A DNA stretch of 64,000 nucleotides from JAPULR01 sp965238215 (GCA_965238215.1 OZ250180.1:2604001-2668000), one strand, 5' to 3'. Shown: positions 50,354 through 59,605, counted from the stretch's first letter. The notes: generated by a model from the letters alone, not told the origin. A program made the numbers and translations.

Positions 50354-51262
50354 TTGACCATACGCAATTTCCGGTGGGAAGACGCACCCACCCTGGCAGA
50401 GTTAGAGAATCGGCTGCTGCAATCGCCCCACGCCTCTACAGCCCCCAAGGAACGGTTCGTCACCGAGTTTTTGGGCCAGCCGAACCTGACCCCCGAGAAA
50501 GACCTCTTCCTCTACGAATCGGAAGGGATCCTGCAGGGCTTCGGCCTCATCTTCCATGAGCCTGCCATCAGCCGGACCGTTCTCATGTCGAAGACCCATC
50601 CCGACGCTGACCCCTCCGCCGTCGAGGAGGCACTGCTGGATACGGCCTTGCGGCGCGCCGGCCAGTTGGGGGCCAACGTGCTCCACGTTCAGGCAAAGCC
50701 CAACTCCCCCCAGAGCGACCTGCTCCTGGGGCAGGGCTTCCAACACATCCGCACATACTGGACCATGGGTTGGGAGATTCAAGACCTGCCCCCGGCCGAG
50801 CCCCCGGAGGGTTGCTCCTTCCGAAGTTACGGCCGGGAAGGCGACCCAGAGGCGCTAACGGACATCCAGAACGCCGCATTTGGCGGCAGCTGGGGATTTG
50901 CCCCCAACACCCCCCAGGAAATTGCCTATCGCGCAGAAATGAGCGTCACCAGCCACGACGGGATAATCTTCCTCTGCGAGGGTGAAACCGTCCATGGCTA
51001 CTGCTGGACCTACCTCACGGGGGATGCCGACAAGCGGGTGGGGATTATCTTCATGATTGGAATTCATCCCACTTACCGACAGCGTCGGCTTGGCAAGCCG
51101 CTGCTGACGGCGGGGCTGAATTACCTCGCCTCTCTTGGGGTAGACCACGTGGAGTTGGAGGTCGACGGGGCAAACACGCCGGCCACCAGGCTATACTTCT
51201 CTTTGGGATTCACCAAAGTTTCCGAAAGTCACTGGTTCGAGGCCGCACCCGGCCCTGCCTAA
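50354..51262 (+). CDS. Tandem GNAT acetyltransferase, MshD-like
   Basis: This 302-residue protein has two GNAT domains. The N-terminal one (about 1-140) is degenerate. The C-terminal one has a full CoA-binding segment, GIHPTYRQRRLGKPLLTAG (R-x-x-R-x-G-x-[AP]), then DHVELEVDGANTPATRLYFSLGF. Length and order match mycothiol synthase (MshD). It would acetylate an amine, in mycothiol synthesis the cysteine amine of Cys-GlcN-Ins. The start is TTG because M-T-I-R-N-F-R opens the first domain. Its stop overlaps the convergent DUF502 stop. Confidence 0.82.
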   Translation: MTIRNFRWEDAPTLAELENRLLQSPHASTAPKERFVTEFLGQPNLTPEKDLFLYESEGILQGFGLIFHEPAISRTVLMSKTHPDADPSAVEEALLDTALRRAGQLGANVLHVQAKPNSPQSDLLLGQGFQHIRTYWTMGWEIQDLPPAEPPEGCSFRSYGREGDPEALTDIQNAAFGGSWGFAPNTPQEIAYRAEMSVTSHDGIIFLCEGETVHGYCWTYLTGDADKRVGIIFMIGIHPTYRQRRLGKPLLTAGLNYLASLGVDHVELEVDGANTPATRLYFSLGFTKVSESHWFEAAPGPA

Positions 51263-51933
51263 TCCTTGCCCTTGGCGTCCTTCAGCCCAGACCCGTCCCC
51301 GACCGGCGGCCCAATCCTCTCTACAATCTCCTCCGGCGTCAGCACCCCGCCGGAAATCACAATCCTCATCGCCTCGTCCACGGATAGAGTGGTGGACAGC
51401 ACTTCTTCCTCCGGCACTAGCGCCAAATAGCCGGACGTGGGCAGGGGAGTCGTAGGGATGTAAACTGCCACCATTTTCCTGCCATCCGGATCCCGGAAGG
51501 AGGACGTGGCGAACCCAAGGGCCTTTATCCCCTTGGAAGGAAAATCCAACAGCACCACCCGGTTGTGCTCGATGCCTATGTTCGACGATCCCAGAGCGTC
51601 GACGGTCTGCTTGGCCGCTCTGTAGATGGAGCGGAATATGGGGATGAGGTCGGCGAGCCAATGCCCAAAGAGGATGAGCTTTCTCCCGATTACAAAGCTT
51701 CCCACCAAGCCCGCCAAATACAGCACCACCAGGAAGGTGATCAAGCCCACTCCCGGGATGTGCCTGCCTGAAATCCCGTCAATCAACTGCACCAGGGGTG
51801 GGTCGATTAGATCGAAGATGAACTTGATGATCAGGTAGGTGGCCCCCAGGGGCAGCAGGATGAGCAGGCCGGCTATTATGCGGCCACGGATATGGCTCCC
51901 AATGAATTTCAAAATGCCCGCTGGACGGGGCAT
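51259..51933 (-). CDS. DUF502 family membrane protein
   Basis: This 224-residue protein has two predicted membrane helices (about 16-40 and 64-84). Family motifs are GLLILLPLGATYLIIKF, PGVGLITFLVVLYLAG, IPIFRSIYRAAKQTVDAL, and later VYIPTTPLPTSGYLALVPEEEV. The function of DUF502 is unknown; it is widespread in bacteria and plant plastids. It overlaps the GNAT gene by 4 nt tail-to-tail. Confidence 0.9.
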   Translation of the reverse strand: MPRPAGILKFIGSHIRGRIIAGLLILLPLGATYLIIKFIFDLIDPPLVQLIDGISGRHIPGVGLITFLVVLYLAGLVGSFVIGRKLILFGHWLADLIPIFRSIYRAAKQTVDALGSSNIGIEHNRVVLLDFPSKGIKALGFATSSFRDPDGRKMVAVYIPTTPLPTSGYLALVPEEEVLSTTLSVDEAMRIVISGGVLTPEEIVERIGPPVGDGSGLKDAKGKD

Positions 51934-52008
51934 GACATCCCTCCGATTTTAGCAACGAGTCGGCAACGATACCGAGTATTATATTACTTTACCGGATTTA
52001 TGTTAACT

Positions 52009-53205
52009 CTATGTAAACCCGTAAAGTTCGAGAAACTTCCCCGCCGCCCTGTCCCAACTCATGGCGTCCGCGGTCTCCAGAGCGGCCCGGCTAAGGGAAT
52101 TTCGAAGGCTTTCGTTATAGAAAATCATGGCTAGGGTATCGGCGAACCGCTCCGGGCAGCGCCACGGCAGAAGATAACCGTTGTGTCCATGCTTCACCAC
52201 CCAGGGCAGCCCGCCCACGCGGGTGGCGATCACCGGGGCGCCGCAGGCCATGGCCTCCAAGGCGACGAGGCCGAAGCTCTCATAGTAGGACGGCACCACG
52301 CAAACGTCGGCGGCAGAGAAGTATGTAGCCAAAGTGTCCCGTGGCGCGCGGCCCACGAATTCCACCACGTCGTTCAGCCCCAATCGCGCTGCCATTTCGG
52401 CCAGCCGCCGCGGTTCCGGCTCCGACGCCGGGTCTCCCCCAACAATCAGCAGCTTGAATGGTACGTCCCCATCCACGCAGGCGGCTATGCGAAGCAGGAA
52501 CTCCACCCCCTTCAGGGGCTCGATGCGGCCCACGTACAGTGCGACTTTTTCGCCGTTCAGTCCCAGCCTGCGCCTAGATTCTGCCGCGTCCAGAGGCCGG
52601 AACAACGACGTGTCCACGCCGCAATGTACTATCCTCAGTCGTTCTCTGGGAGCGCCGTAAAGCTCCACCATTGCCTCTGCTTCATGGGGGGTGGAGGCGG
52701 TAATACAGTCGGCGGAGCGCATGATATCAACCTCGGCGCGACTCCTGAAGCCCGGCTCGTCCTCGCCGGCCCGGGCGCGACGCTTCAACTCTGCCAAGGT
52801 GTGAAAAGTCGCCACGTGCCTGGCCCCGCTGCTCTGGGCCAGGCAGCCCCCCGCCAAGGCCGAAAGCCAGTAGTGGGAATGCACCACGTCGTAGCGCGTC
52901 CCGCTTTTCTGCTGAAAGTCCAGGATACTGCCAGCGAAGGGCTGTACGTGCAGAAGCAGGTCTTTCAGAGGCGCGTCCGGCGGACCGCCCGCCAGATGAA
53001 TCACCCGCACGTTTTCGTTCGCAACTGTCTCGTCTGAGTCTTCGCCAGCGTGCTTGCGGGTGAACACGTCCACGCCAACGCCCAAGGCGCCCAACCGGTT
53101 GGCCAACTCCCTGACGTAGACGTTCATGCCGCCCACCTTACCCGCCCCTGGGGCCATTACCGGGCAGGTGTGAAAGCTGATCAAGGCTACCCTGGACGGC
53201 GTCAA
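52009..53205 (-). CDS. GT4 glycosyltransferase, MshA-like
   Basis: This 398-residue GT-B enzyme opens RVALISFHTCPVMAPGAG then KVGGMNVYVRELANRLG, very close to the N-terminal pattern of MshA (D-inositol-3-phosphate glycosyltransferase), including GGMNVYV. It also has YDVVHSHYWLSALAG, GVDTSLFRP, YVGRIEPLKGVEFLLR and the donor-site ESFGLVALEAMACG (E-x7-E). It transfers a sugar from a nucleotide donor. MshA uses UDP-GlcNAc and inositol phosphate, but GT4 specificity is hard to predict and sucrose-phosphate-type acceptors are also possible. It overlaps the upstream FemAB-like gene by 4 nt and ends the minus-strand run. Confidence 0.85.
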   Translation of the reverse strand: MTPSRVALISFHTCPVMAPGAGKVGGMNVYVRELANRLGALGVGVDVFTRKHAGEDSDETVANENVRVIHLAGGPPDAPLKDLLLHVQPFAGSILDFQQKSGTRYDVVHSHYWLSALAGGCLAQSSGARHVATFHTLAELKRRARAGEDEPGFRSRAEVDIMRSADCITASTPHEAEAMVELYGAPRERLRIVHCGVDTSLFRPLDAAESRRRLGLNGEKVALYVGRIEPLKGVEFLLRIAACVDGDVPFKLLIVGGDPASEPEPRRLAEMAARLGLNDVVEFVGRAPRDTLATYFSAADVCVVPSYYESFGLVALEAMACGAPVIATRVGGLPWVVKHGHNGYLLPWRCPERFADTLAMIFYNESLRNSLSRAALETADAMSWDRAAGKFLELYGFT

Positions 53206-54179
53206 GGTCGGCTGATAACCATGTTGTAGATTGGCTTGTCTATGCCCCCCAGGTGGTACTTGTACGGCTCGTTGCCTCGCAGGAAGTCATAGTAGCTCTT
53301 CCCTTCCTCGATGGCGCTCTTGACGCTGAGCGCCTTCAGCAGCAGACCCACGCTGTAGTAGCCGAAGGCCGGGTTGTAGCCGCTGTTGTAGAGCAGGCGT
53401 GAGCCGTCGTAGTCGAAGGTCATGGCCGATGCCACCCGGGACCCTTCAATCTCCATGAAAAAGAGGCTCAACAGCCCCTGCCGGCTCAGGGTCGACGCCA
53501 GCGCACGGAAGAATTTTTCCCTCTGGGGAGTTAGAAATTCGGCTTTATCCTGGCGGCTCATCGACAGAAGCTGCAGGAAATCTCCCATAGCCTCCTCGAC
53601 CTCCAACGGGTCCGTAAGCGAGTACCAGCGCGCCCCCTCCGCCGTGTTTAACCTTCGCAGCTTGCGGCGCAACTCGTGGCGGTGTTTCTTGGTCAGCCCG
53701 GCCACGTACTCCTCCCAGTCCGCGGGCAGACGCCGGCCCGGGCACACCTCCTGCTGGACGATTTCGACGGTGCATCCCCTGGAGCGCGCCGCTTCCGGCA
53801 GCAACGCCAGGGTGGGGGATTCTTCAGACAGGGAAAAGAGACTCAGCGCGTCCCATTCCATCGGTTCCAGGTAGTCCAAGAGCGCCTCGAAGAACAGCCG
53901 CTCATGGCCGGGGAGAATCAGAAAGTCGTTATAGTCGCACAAGTCCTCGTCGCCCACGAATGTGATCGCCCCACCGTCCCGTCGCAGGGAGGCCATTCCC
54001 AGCGTCTGCTCCTCGTGAACAACCTTCAGAAACTGCGGGGTCGCCCCGCCGCCCACCTCCCGCGTCCAAACCCGCTGCCATTCCAGGGTTTGGAAGGGAG
54101 TGTTCACCACGCTCTGTGAAAGAAGACGCCCCCATTCACTGGCGGCGTCAAAGGATCCGATGTATTGGACTTCAGCCAT
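53202..54179 (-). CDS. FemAB/BioF2-like acetyltransferase-fold protein
   Basis: This 325-residue protein has the double GNAT fold of the CelD/BioF2 and FemAB group. GVDTP-like start FQTLEWQRVWTREVG and KKHRHELRRKLRRLN (a basic segment, about 170-184) are seen. GSRVASAMTFDYDGSRLLYNSG and the YSVGLLLKALSVKSAIEEGKSYYDFLRG box, which ends in YDFLRGxExYK, follow. That box is typical for peptidoglycan- or polysaccharide-linked members. The acceptor is unknown. It starts 1 nt after folE's stop and overlaps the glycosyltransferase by 4 nt, so the products may act on one sugar-linked compound. Confidence 0.82.
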   Translation of the reverse strand: MAEVQYIGSFDAASEWGRLLSQSVVNTPFQTLEWQRVWTREVGGGATPQFLKVVHEEQTLGMASLRRDGGAITFVGDEDLCDYNDFLILPGHERLFFEALLDYLEPMEWDALSLFSLSEESPTLALLPEAARSRGCTVEIVQQEVCPGRRLPADWEEYVAGLTKKHRHELRRKLRRLNTAEGARWYSLTDPLEVEEAMGDFLQLLSMSRQDKAEFLTPQREKFFRALASTLSRQGLLSLFFMEIEGSRVASAMTFDYDGSRLLYNSGYNPAFGYYSVGLLLKALSVKSAIEEGKSYYDFLRGNEPYKYHLGGIDKPIYNMVISRP

Positions 54180-54180
54180 C

Positions 54181-54741
54181 CTAGCCCCTTTGCATCATCG
54201 ACAGCAGTTCTTTCGGGCATGCGTCAGCGTCGGCAAAGGGCCCTCGGAGGGCGGTTGTGACAACCTTGCTGCCCGGCCTGCGCACCCCCCGCATGACCAT
54301 ACACAGATGCTCCGCTTCCACCACAACGACCACTGCCGCGGGCTTCAACGCCGCGCATATCGCGTCGGCCAGCTGGGACGTCATGCGCTCCTGCAATTGA
54401 GGCCGCCTCGACACCACGTCCAGGGCGCGAACGAGCTTGCTGGCGCCGGCTACTTTGCCCCTGGGCATGTATCCCATCTGCGCCACGCCAAAGAAGGGCA
54501 GCAGGTGATGCTCGCAGGTGGAGAAGAATCCCACGTCCTTGAGTATGACTGCGCCTCGGTGCTCCCCTTCGAATACCGTGTCGATGGCCTGCACCGGGTC
54601 TGCGCCCACTCCGTCGAAAATTTCCCTGTAGAGCGCGGCGACCCGCCTCGGCGTGTCTCGAAGACCCTCCCGCTCCGGGTTTTCCCCCACCGCCCGCAGG
54701 ATGTTCGTCACGCTGGATCGTATCATTTCGTCCGCGTTCAT
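54181..54741 (-). CDS. folE: GTP cyclohydrolase I
   Basis: FolE converts GTP to dihydroneopterin triphosphate, the first step of folate synthesis. The 186-residue protein has the type IA motifs. A zinc ligand Cys and two His lie in FSTCEHHLLPFFG (about 66-78), and the third ligand is in AEHLCMVMRGV (about 140-150). RALDVVSRRPQLQERMTSQLAD holds conserved substrate contacts. It lies between thrC (9 nt) and the FemAB-like gene (1 nt) on the same strand. Confidence 0.95.
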   Translation of the reverse strand: MNADEMIRSSVTNILRAVGENPEREGLRDTPRRVAALYREIFDGVGADPVQAIDTVFEGEHRGAVILKDVGFFSTCEHHLLPFFGVAQMGYMPRGKVAGASKLVRALDVVSRRPQLQERMTSQLADAICAALKPAAVVVVVEAEHLCMVMRGVRRPGSKVVTTALRGPFADADACPKELLSMMQRG

Positions 54742-54750
54742 GGCCCGGCC

Positions 54751-55812
54751 CTAAGCGGAGAACTCCAGCAAGGCAGCCTCCACCTCTTCCAGGTCCGAGG
54801 AGACTTCCTTCACCCCTGTGCTAATGAATCGCACCGCCAACTCCGGGTCCTTCAGACCGGAACCGGTAATAATGCACACCACCCGCAGGTCTCTTAGGTC
54901 CAGGCCTTTCCTGTGCAGCTTGATGATTCCTGCCACGCTGGCCGCAGACGCCGGTTCGCAGAAGATGCCCTCCCCCTGGGAAAGCAACCGGTAGGCGTCC
55001 AGAATCTCCCGGTCCGTCACCGAGTCGATGGCCCCGCCGGATTCGTCCCGGGCGTGTATGGCTCCCTGCCAGGAAGCCGGATTGCCGACGCGGATGGCCG
55101 ACGCGACTGTAGCGGGGTTTGCCACGGGCCGACCTTCTACCAAGGGCGCCGCCCCCTCGGCCTGAAATCCCATCATCCGCGGAAGAGACTGGGCCTTGCC
55201 ACGCGACTGGTATTCCAAGAACCCCTTCCAGTACGACGTGATGTTTCCCGCATTGCCCACCGGTATGCACAGCAGGTCCGGGGCATCCCCGAGCCGGTCG
55301 ACTATCTCGAAGGCGGCGGTCTTCTGTCCCTCTAGCCGCAACAGATTGACCGAGTTGACAAGGGTAAGCGGGTGCCGCTCGGTAATGGTTCTCACTAGAG
55401 AGAGGGCTTTGTCGAAATTTCCGTCGATGGCCAGGATGCGCGCCCCGTGGGCTTGCGCCTGAGCCAGCTTGCCAAAGGCCACACTCCCCTGGGGCATCAA
55501 CACCGTGGCCGGTATGCCCACCCGGGCGCCGTAGGCGGCGGCGGAAGCGCTGGTGTTCCCTGTAGAGGCGCAGATAATTCCCTGGCTTCCCTCCTCCAAG
55601 GCCTTGGCCACCGCCACCACCATGCCCCTGTCCTTGAAGGACCCCGTGGGGTTACAGCCCTCCAACTTGAAATAGAGCTCCGGGCAGCCAATCTCCTCAG
55701 CCAGTCTGTAGGAGCGCACCAGGGGCGTATTGCCTTCCCCCAGGGTTATCATGGGCGTATCGACGCCGATGGGTAGATACTCCCTGTACTTCTCAAGAAC
55801 TCCCCAACTCAT
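54751..55812 (-). CDS. thrC: Threonine synthase
   Basis: ThrC is a PLP enzyme turning O-phosphohomoserine into threonine. The 353-residue protein has the PLP lysine in GCNPTGSFKDRGMVVAV (about 54-70). The phosphate-binding glycine loop is PVGNAGNI, and SEGIFCEPASAASVAG and CIITGSGLKDPEL occur late. Its length fits the short bacterial class. hom lies 12 nt upstream on the same strand, the usual partner. Confidence 0.95.
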   Translation of the reverse strand: MSWGVLEKYREYLPIGVDTPMITLGEGNTPLVRSYRLAEEIGCPELYFKLEGCNPTGSFKDRGMVVAVAKALEEGSQGIICASTGNTSASAAAYGARVGIPATVLMPQGSVAFGKLAQAQAHGARILAIDGNFDKALSLVRTITERHPLTLVNSVNLLRLEGQKTAAFEIVDRLGDAPDLLCIPVGNAGNITSYWKGFLEYQSRGKAQSLPRMMGFQAEGAAPLVEGRPVANPATVASAIRVGNPASWQGAIHARDESGGAIDSVTDREILDAYRLLSQGEGIFCEPASAASVAGIIKLHRKGLDLRDLRVVCIITGSGLKDPELAVRFISTGVKEVSSDLEEVEAALLEFSA

Positions 55813-55824
55813 AACGCCCGGCCC

Positions 55825-57132
55825 TTAAACCGGCAACTCCTCCAACCTGATCATATTACTAACTTCTTTTACCACATCCAGTCCCTCAAGCAAAGCCAAA
55901 GAGCGCTGTACCGCCGCTTCCCTGGCGGGATGGGTGGTAATGACAATCTCCGCGGTACCGGTCAGCGCGTCAGCGTCCTTCTGGATTATGGACGCGATGC
56001 TGATGTCTTGGTCACCCAGCACTCGCGTAATCTGGCTCAGGACACCGGCGCGATCAGGTACGTTCAAGCGAAAGTAGTAGCGGGTTTCCACTTCCGCCAT
56101 CTCCTTCACGGGAAGGGCCGCATCGTCGGGAACCCTGTTTAACGGCCGCCCGCCGGCGACCAACATCCTGCCAACGTGCACCAGATCTCCCAGAACGGCG
56201 CTGTTGGTAGGGTCCGCCCCTGCGCCCAAACCATGGAAGAATGCTCGTCCCACCGGCTCGCCTGCCACCTCCACAGCGTTGAATACGCCCCCAACATTGG
56301 CCAGAATATGCCCTTCCGGTATCAGCGCCGGATGTACCCGGACCTCGACGCCTGACCGCTGCGCCTTGGCTATTGCCAGCAGCTTGATGGCGTAGCCCAG
56401 TTCACGAGCGTACCTAAAGTCCTTGGCGGAAAGGCCGGCGATTCCCTGACGAAACACCTGACGGGGGTCAATCCTCGTGTGGAAGGCCAGGGAGGCCAGG
56501 ATGGCCAGCTTGTAGGCGGCGTCCAAACCCGAAACGTCCTTGGAGGGGTCCGCCTCGGCATAGCCCAACTGCTGGGCGCGACTCAGGGCCTCCTCCGCGC
56601 CCATTCCTTCGTCCGCCATGCTAGTCAGGATGAAGTTTGTCGTCCCGTTGATAATGGCGTGGATGGAGCTTATGTCGTTTCCAAGCAGGTCTTCCGTCAG
56701 GGAGCCTACTATGGGTATTGCCCCCCCAACGGCACCTTCAAATCGGAGACTCAGACCCCGCTCATCGGCCAAGTCCAGCAGGGCCGATCCCTGCTGCGAC
56801 ATGAGCTCCTTGTTGGCTGTGACTACGTGCTTGCCCTGGAGCAGGGCCCTGCGGACGTACTCCCCCGCCGGCTCCTCGCCGCCCATTAGTTCCACGACGA
56901 TTTGAATATGGGGGTCTTCCAGGATCCGGGCCGCGTTCGTGGTCAGTACACTGGGAAACAGATTAAGATAGCGCGGCTTCGTCGGATCTTTAACCAGCGC
57001 CCTGACTAGTCGGATGGGAGCGCCAATGGCCCTGGCCAGGGCAACCCGTCTACGTCGAAGCGCCTGGGCTGTACCCCCGCCCACAACCCCCAGGCCAAGT
57101 AGTCCTACGCCGATGGGTTGGGGAGGGTTCAA
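55825..57132 (-). CDS. hom: Homoserine dehydrogenase
   Basis: Hom reduces aspartate semialdehyde to homoserine. From TTG 57132 the protein is 435 residues. It has the nucleotide loop GVGLLGLGVVGGG (about 7-19), KHVVTANKELMS, the substrate region GTTNFILTSM and AEADPSKDVSGLDAAYKLAIL, and a C-terminal ACT domain (YYFRLNVPDRAGVLSQI) for allosteric control. TTG overlaps the stop of the foldase gene as TTGA, so translation is coupled. The longer frame (57237) would overlap it by 109 nt and is rejected. Confidence 0.95.
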   Translation of the reverse strand: MNPPQPIGVGLLGLGVVGGGTAQALRRRRVALARAIGAPIRLVRALVKDPTKPRYLNLFPSVLTTNAARILEDPHIQIVVELMGGEEPAGEYVRRALLQGKHVVTANKELMSQQGSALLDLADERGLSLRFEGAVGGAIPIVGSLTEDLLGNDISSIHAIINGTTNFILTSMADEGMGAEEALSRAQQLGYAEADPSKDVSGLDAAYKLAILASLAFHTRIDPRQVFRQGIAGLSAKDFRYARELGYAIKLLAIAKAQRSGVEVRVHPALIPEGHILANVGGVFNAVEVAGEPVGRAFFHGLGAGADPTNSAVLGDLVHVGRMLVAGGRPLNRVPDDAALPVKEMAEVETRYYFRLNVPDRAGVLSQITRVLGDQDISIASIIQKDADALTGTAEIVITTHPAREAAVQRSLALLEGLDVVKEVSNMIRLEELPV

Positions 57133-58325
57133 CTCCCTTCGTTCCCCTGAGTGGCTCCCCTCTTTTGCTCGGCCGTCTGACGCAACTGTTCCGCTGCCCA
57201 AGCGTAGATCTTGCTGTCGTACTTCACCCTCACCCAACCCTCGCCGGTACCCACCTCGAACCTATCCTCAAGCCAGGTCTGGAGGGCTATGTCCTTGAGT
57301 CTTTCGGTCCACTTTTCCTCCACTTCCCGCACCTCCGGCCCATCCGTCACCTTCATGAAGTACATGTAGCCGCTGCTCTCCCAAGGGTCGCTGATTTCGC
57401 CGATTTCCAGAGGTTCGAATTCGTCGTCGCCGAAGAGATGCGGGTCCAGCCTTGGGAAGGCGCCTTTCGGAAGCCAACTTACGTAGCCGTTGGCTTCGGT
57501 GTATCTAGGGTCGAACGCAGAGCTGTATTCGTAGGCCACAGCCTCGAATTCTTCCTCTTCGAGGCGCTCGACGATGGCGCCCAGGTCCTGCCACTTGGCA
57601 GGGTCGCCAAGAGCAGGGTCGGGTCGGACGGGTGTGCGGAGCCAGTAGACCTCCAGATGCTCCTCCTCGGTAGGCACGTTGGCTCCAATGGCCTCCCTCA
57701 TGAGGGAGAAGTAAAGCCGTTCCTCCATAATGCGACGGAAGTCGGCATCGGAGATGCGGTTGCGGTTCAGAAAGGATGCGTGCTGCTCTTTATATTCCCG
57801 CTCCCGCTGGTCCTCCGTGACAATCTCCCCCGACGCAGGAGCAGGAGTGAAAATGAAGCGTATGATCTCCTCGATCTCTTCCTCCGTGACCTCCACTCCA
57901 TATTCCGACGAGCCCTGCTTCAGGAGCTCCATCTGTACCCAGCCGAGGGTGAAGGGACCGGAAGTGATTTCAATGTCCGGATTGTATAAAACGCGGAGGA
58001 TAGAGGTTAAATCCACGAAGGCGCCGGTATACCCCTGGGCCGCCTGTATCATCCGAACGCGCTTCACCAGGTCCCCCTGGTTAAACCGGGTGTCGTTTAC
58101 AACGGCGGCCTCCACGTTCGGAGGCTTGTAAAGCTGGGTATACCAGTAGGCGACCGCTACGCCGGCGATGGCCAGAAGGCCGATCCCGAGAAAGACGAAA
58201 GCTACACGCTTCTTCGCCAGGCTGCTCTGTTCCCGGACACGCCTTATCCGCCTATCGTCGGACTCCGGGGGCCCGCCGCGCCTGCCGGTCCGAGGGGGGC
58301 GACCCCCCCGCTGGGATGATGCCAT
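57129..58325 (-). CDS. Membrane-anchored SurA/PrsA-like peptidyl-prolyl isomerase
   Basis: This 398-residue protein has a basic, Arg-rich cytosolic head (about 1-38), one membrane helix (about 40-62, VAFVFLGIGLLAIAGVAVAYW) and then an extracytoplasmic SurA-N-type helical domain (V-N-D-T-R-F-N-Q-G-D-L). The C-terminal parvulin-type domain carries GYVSWLPKGAFP and SSGYMYFMKVTDG. It should assist folding of exported proteins, as PrsA does. It lies between rpsR and hom on one strand. Confidence 0.82.
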   Translation of the reverse strand: MASSQRGGRPPRTGRRGGPPESDDRRIRRVREQSSLAKKRVAFVFLGIGLLAIAGVAVAYWYTQLYKPPNVEAAVVNDTRFNQGDLVKRVRMIQAAQGYTGAFVDLTSILRVLYNPDIEITSGPFTLGWVQMELLKQGSSEYGVEVTEEEIEEIIRFIFTPAPASGEIVTEDQREREYKEQHASFLNRNRISDADFRRIMEERLYFSLMREAIGANVPTEEEHLEVYWLRTPVRPDPALGDPAKWQDLGAIVERLEEEEFEAVAYEYSSAFDPRYTEANGYVSWLPKGAFPRLDPHLFGDDEFEPLEIGEISDPWESSGYMYFMKVTDGPEVREVEEKWTERLKDIALQTWLEDRFEVGTGEGWVRVKYDSKIYAWAAEQLRQTAEQKRGATQGNEGS

Positions 58326-58407
58326 CTACGCAACCCCTTGAGGCCGCCCGCAAAGAGCCGGCGGCCGGGTGATGCTTGAAATACGCTGCTGCGGCAAGAA
58401 AGGTTTT

Positions 58408-58695
58408 CTAGGCCATCAGGCGGCCATGGTCGGGGCTGAGGGGCAGGAGCGCAACGATGCGCGCCCGCTTAATGGCCCGAGAAAGGGCCCGCTGATGCCG
58501 GGCGCAGTTGCCCGTCTTGCGGCGGGGATCAATCTTGAACCTGTCGGAGAGGTATCTCCTCAACCGGCCCACGTCCTTGTAGTCGACATCCTGAACCTTG
58601 TCCACGCAGAAGGCGCAGACCTTTCGCCTGGGAATGTAACGGCGTCTTGGCCTGCCGCCTGGTCTTCCACCTGCTCTAAATGGGGGTCTAGTCAT
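58408..58695 (-). CDS. rpsR: 30S ribosomal protein S18
   Basis: This 95-residue S18 has a basic N-terminus (RPGGRPRRRYIPRRKVCAFC), then YKDVGRLRRYLSDRFKIDPRRKTGNCARHQR and A-I-K-R-A-R-I-V-A-L-L-P. The two cysteines of VCAFC and the later C plus H are those of the zinc-binding S18 version. It follows ssb in the standard rpsF-ssb-rpsR order. Confidence 0.97.
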   Translation of the reverse strand: MTRPPFRAGGRPGGRPRRRYIPRRKVCAFCVDKVQDVDYKDVGRLRRYLSDRFKIDPRRKTGNCARHQRALSRAIKRARIVALLPLSPDHGRLMA

Positions 58696-58732
58696 CTGTC
58701 AATCGTCTCCTCGATATAAGCCGCCTTGTATG

Positions 58733-59152
58733 TTAGAAGGGCAAATCGTCCGGGTCCACGCCTCCGCCAGAATCGTTCCGCGCCCGATCGCCCGTGTAAC
58801 CACCGCCACCGTCTGCATCTCGCCCAGACAGGAACACCACCTCGGTCGCGTTGATTTCGCTCGTTGTCCGCTCGTCGCCGTCTCGCCCCGTCCATCGGCT
58901 CGTGCTGAAGCGGCCCTCCACGAATACCGGGCTTCCCTTAGTGAGATATTGGTTCGCAACCTCCGCCAGGCGACCCCAGGCTGAAACTCGGAACCATTCC
59001 GTCTCGTCTCTGTCCTCTCCGCCCCGAGTGCGATACCTGCGACTTGCCGCCACGCTAAAACTAGTCACCGGGTCTCCATTGCTGGTATACCGCATCTCCG
59101 GGTCACCGCCCAGATTTCCGATGATCGTTATCTTACTAAGGCCGCGTACCAT
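58733..59152 (-). CDS. ssb: Single-stranded DNA-binding protein
   Basis: SSB coats single-stranded DNA. The 139-residue protein has the OB fold, with KITIIGNLGGDPEMRYTSNG, FSVAASRRYRTRGGE, ETEWFRVSAWGRLAEVANQYL and KGSPVFVEGRF. A Gly/Asp-rich linker ends in the partner-binding tip DPDDLPF, which recruits repair proteins. It lies between rpsF and rpsR. Confidence 0.97.
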   Translation of the reverse strand: MVRGLSKITIIGNLGGDPEMRYTSNGDPVTSFSVAASRRYRTRGGEDRDETEWFRVSAWGRLAEVANQYLTKGSPVFVEGRFSTSRWTGRDGDERTTSEINATEVVFLSGRDADGGGGYTGDRARNDSGGGVDPDDLPF

Positions 59153-59187
59153 ACTCGCCTGCGCCTCCTCTTCATAGTTCCCAAAAA

Positions 59188-59580
59188 CTAACGCTGCAGA
59201 GGACTTTCCTGCGTGGGACTCGGCCCACCCTCAGACTTCGGGGCTTCCTTACTCTCTTCAACCTCTTCGACCTTCGTGGAAGGTTCGGTCCGAACTACCA
59301 TGTGCCTCAGCACCTGTTCTGAGAGCAACAGGGGGCGTTGTATAATGGTAACCTGGTCCGGCTCAAGGTCGAACCTGTACAGGTAGTAGACCCCCTCCAT
59401 GTAGTCCTGGCCCGCCTTCTTGATGGTGTAGGCCAGACGACGGGTTCCCCAAGCGTCCTCCTTGGCGATGGTCCCACCGTTGGAGGTTATCGACTCCCGT
59501 ACCCGCTCCCGGGCGGTGGCGTCCTCCTCACGGCTGAGGGCGGGATTCAACACCAGCATTAGCTCATAGTCCTGTTTCAA
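59188..59580 (-). CDS. rpsF: 30S ribosomal protein S6
   Basis: S6 binds S18 on the small subunit. The 130-residue protein reads KQDYELMLVLNPALSREE, ITSNGGTIAKEDAWGTRRLAY and YYLYRFDLEPDQV, and has a longer acidic tail than usual (about 100-130). TTG 59580 is chosen because GGAGGAGG ends about 6 nt before it; the upstream TTG 59595 would place that site inside the gene. It has its own promoter at 59606-59635. Confidence 0.95.
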   Translation of the reverse strand: MKQDYELMLVLNPALSREEDATARERVRESITSNGGTIAKEDAWGTRRLAYTIKKAGQDYMEGVYYLYRFDLEPDQVTIIQRPLLLSEQVLRHMVVRTEPSTKVEEVEESKEAPKSEGGPSPTQESPLQR

Positions 59581-59605
59581 TGCATCCTCCTCCAAGTCGG
59601 CGCCA

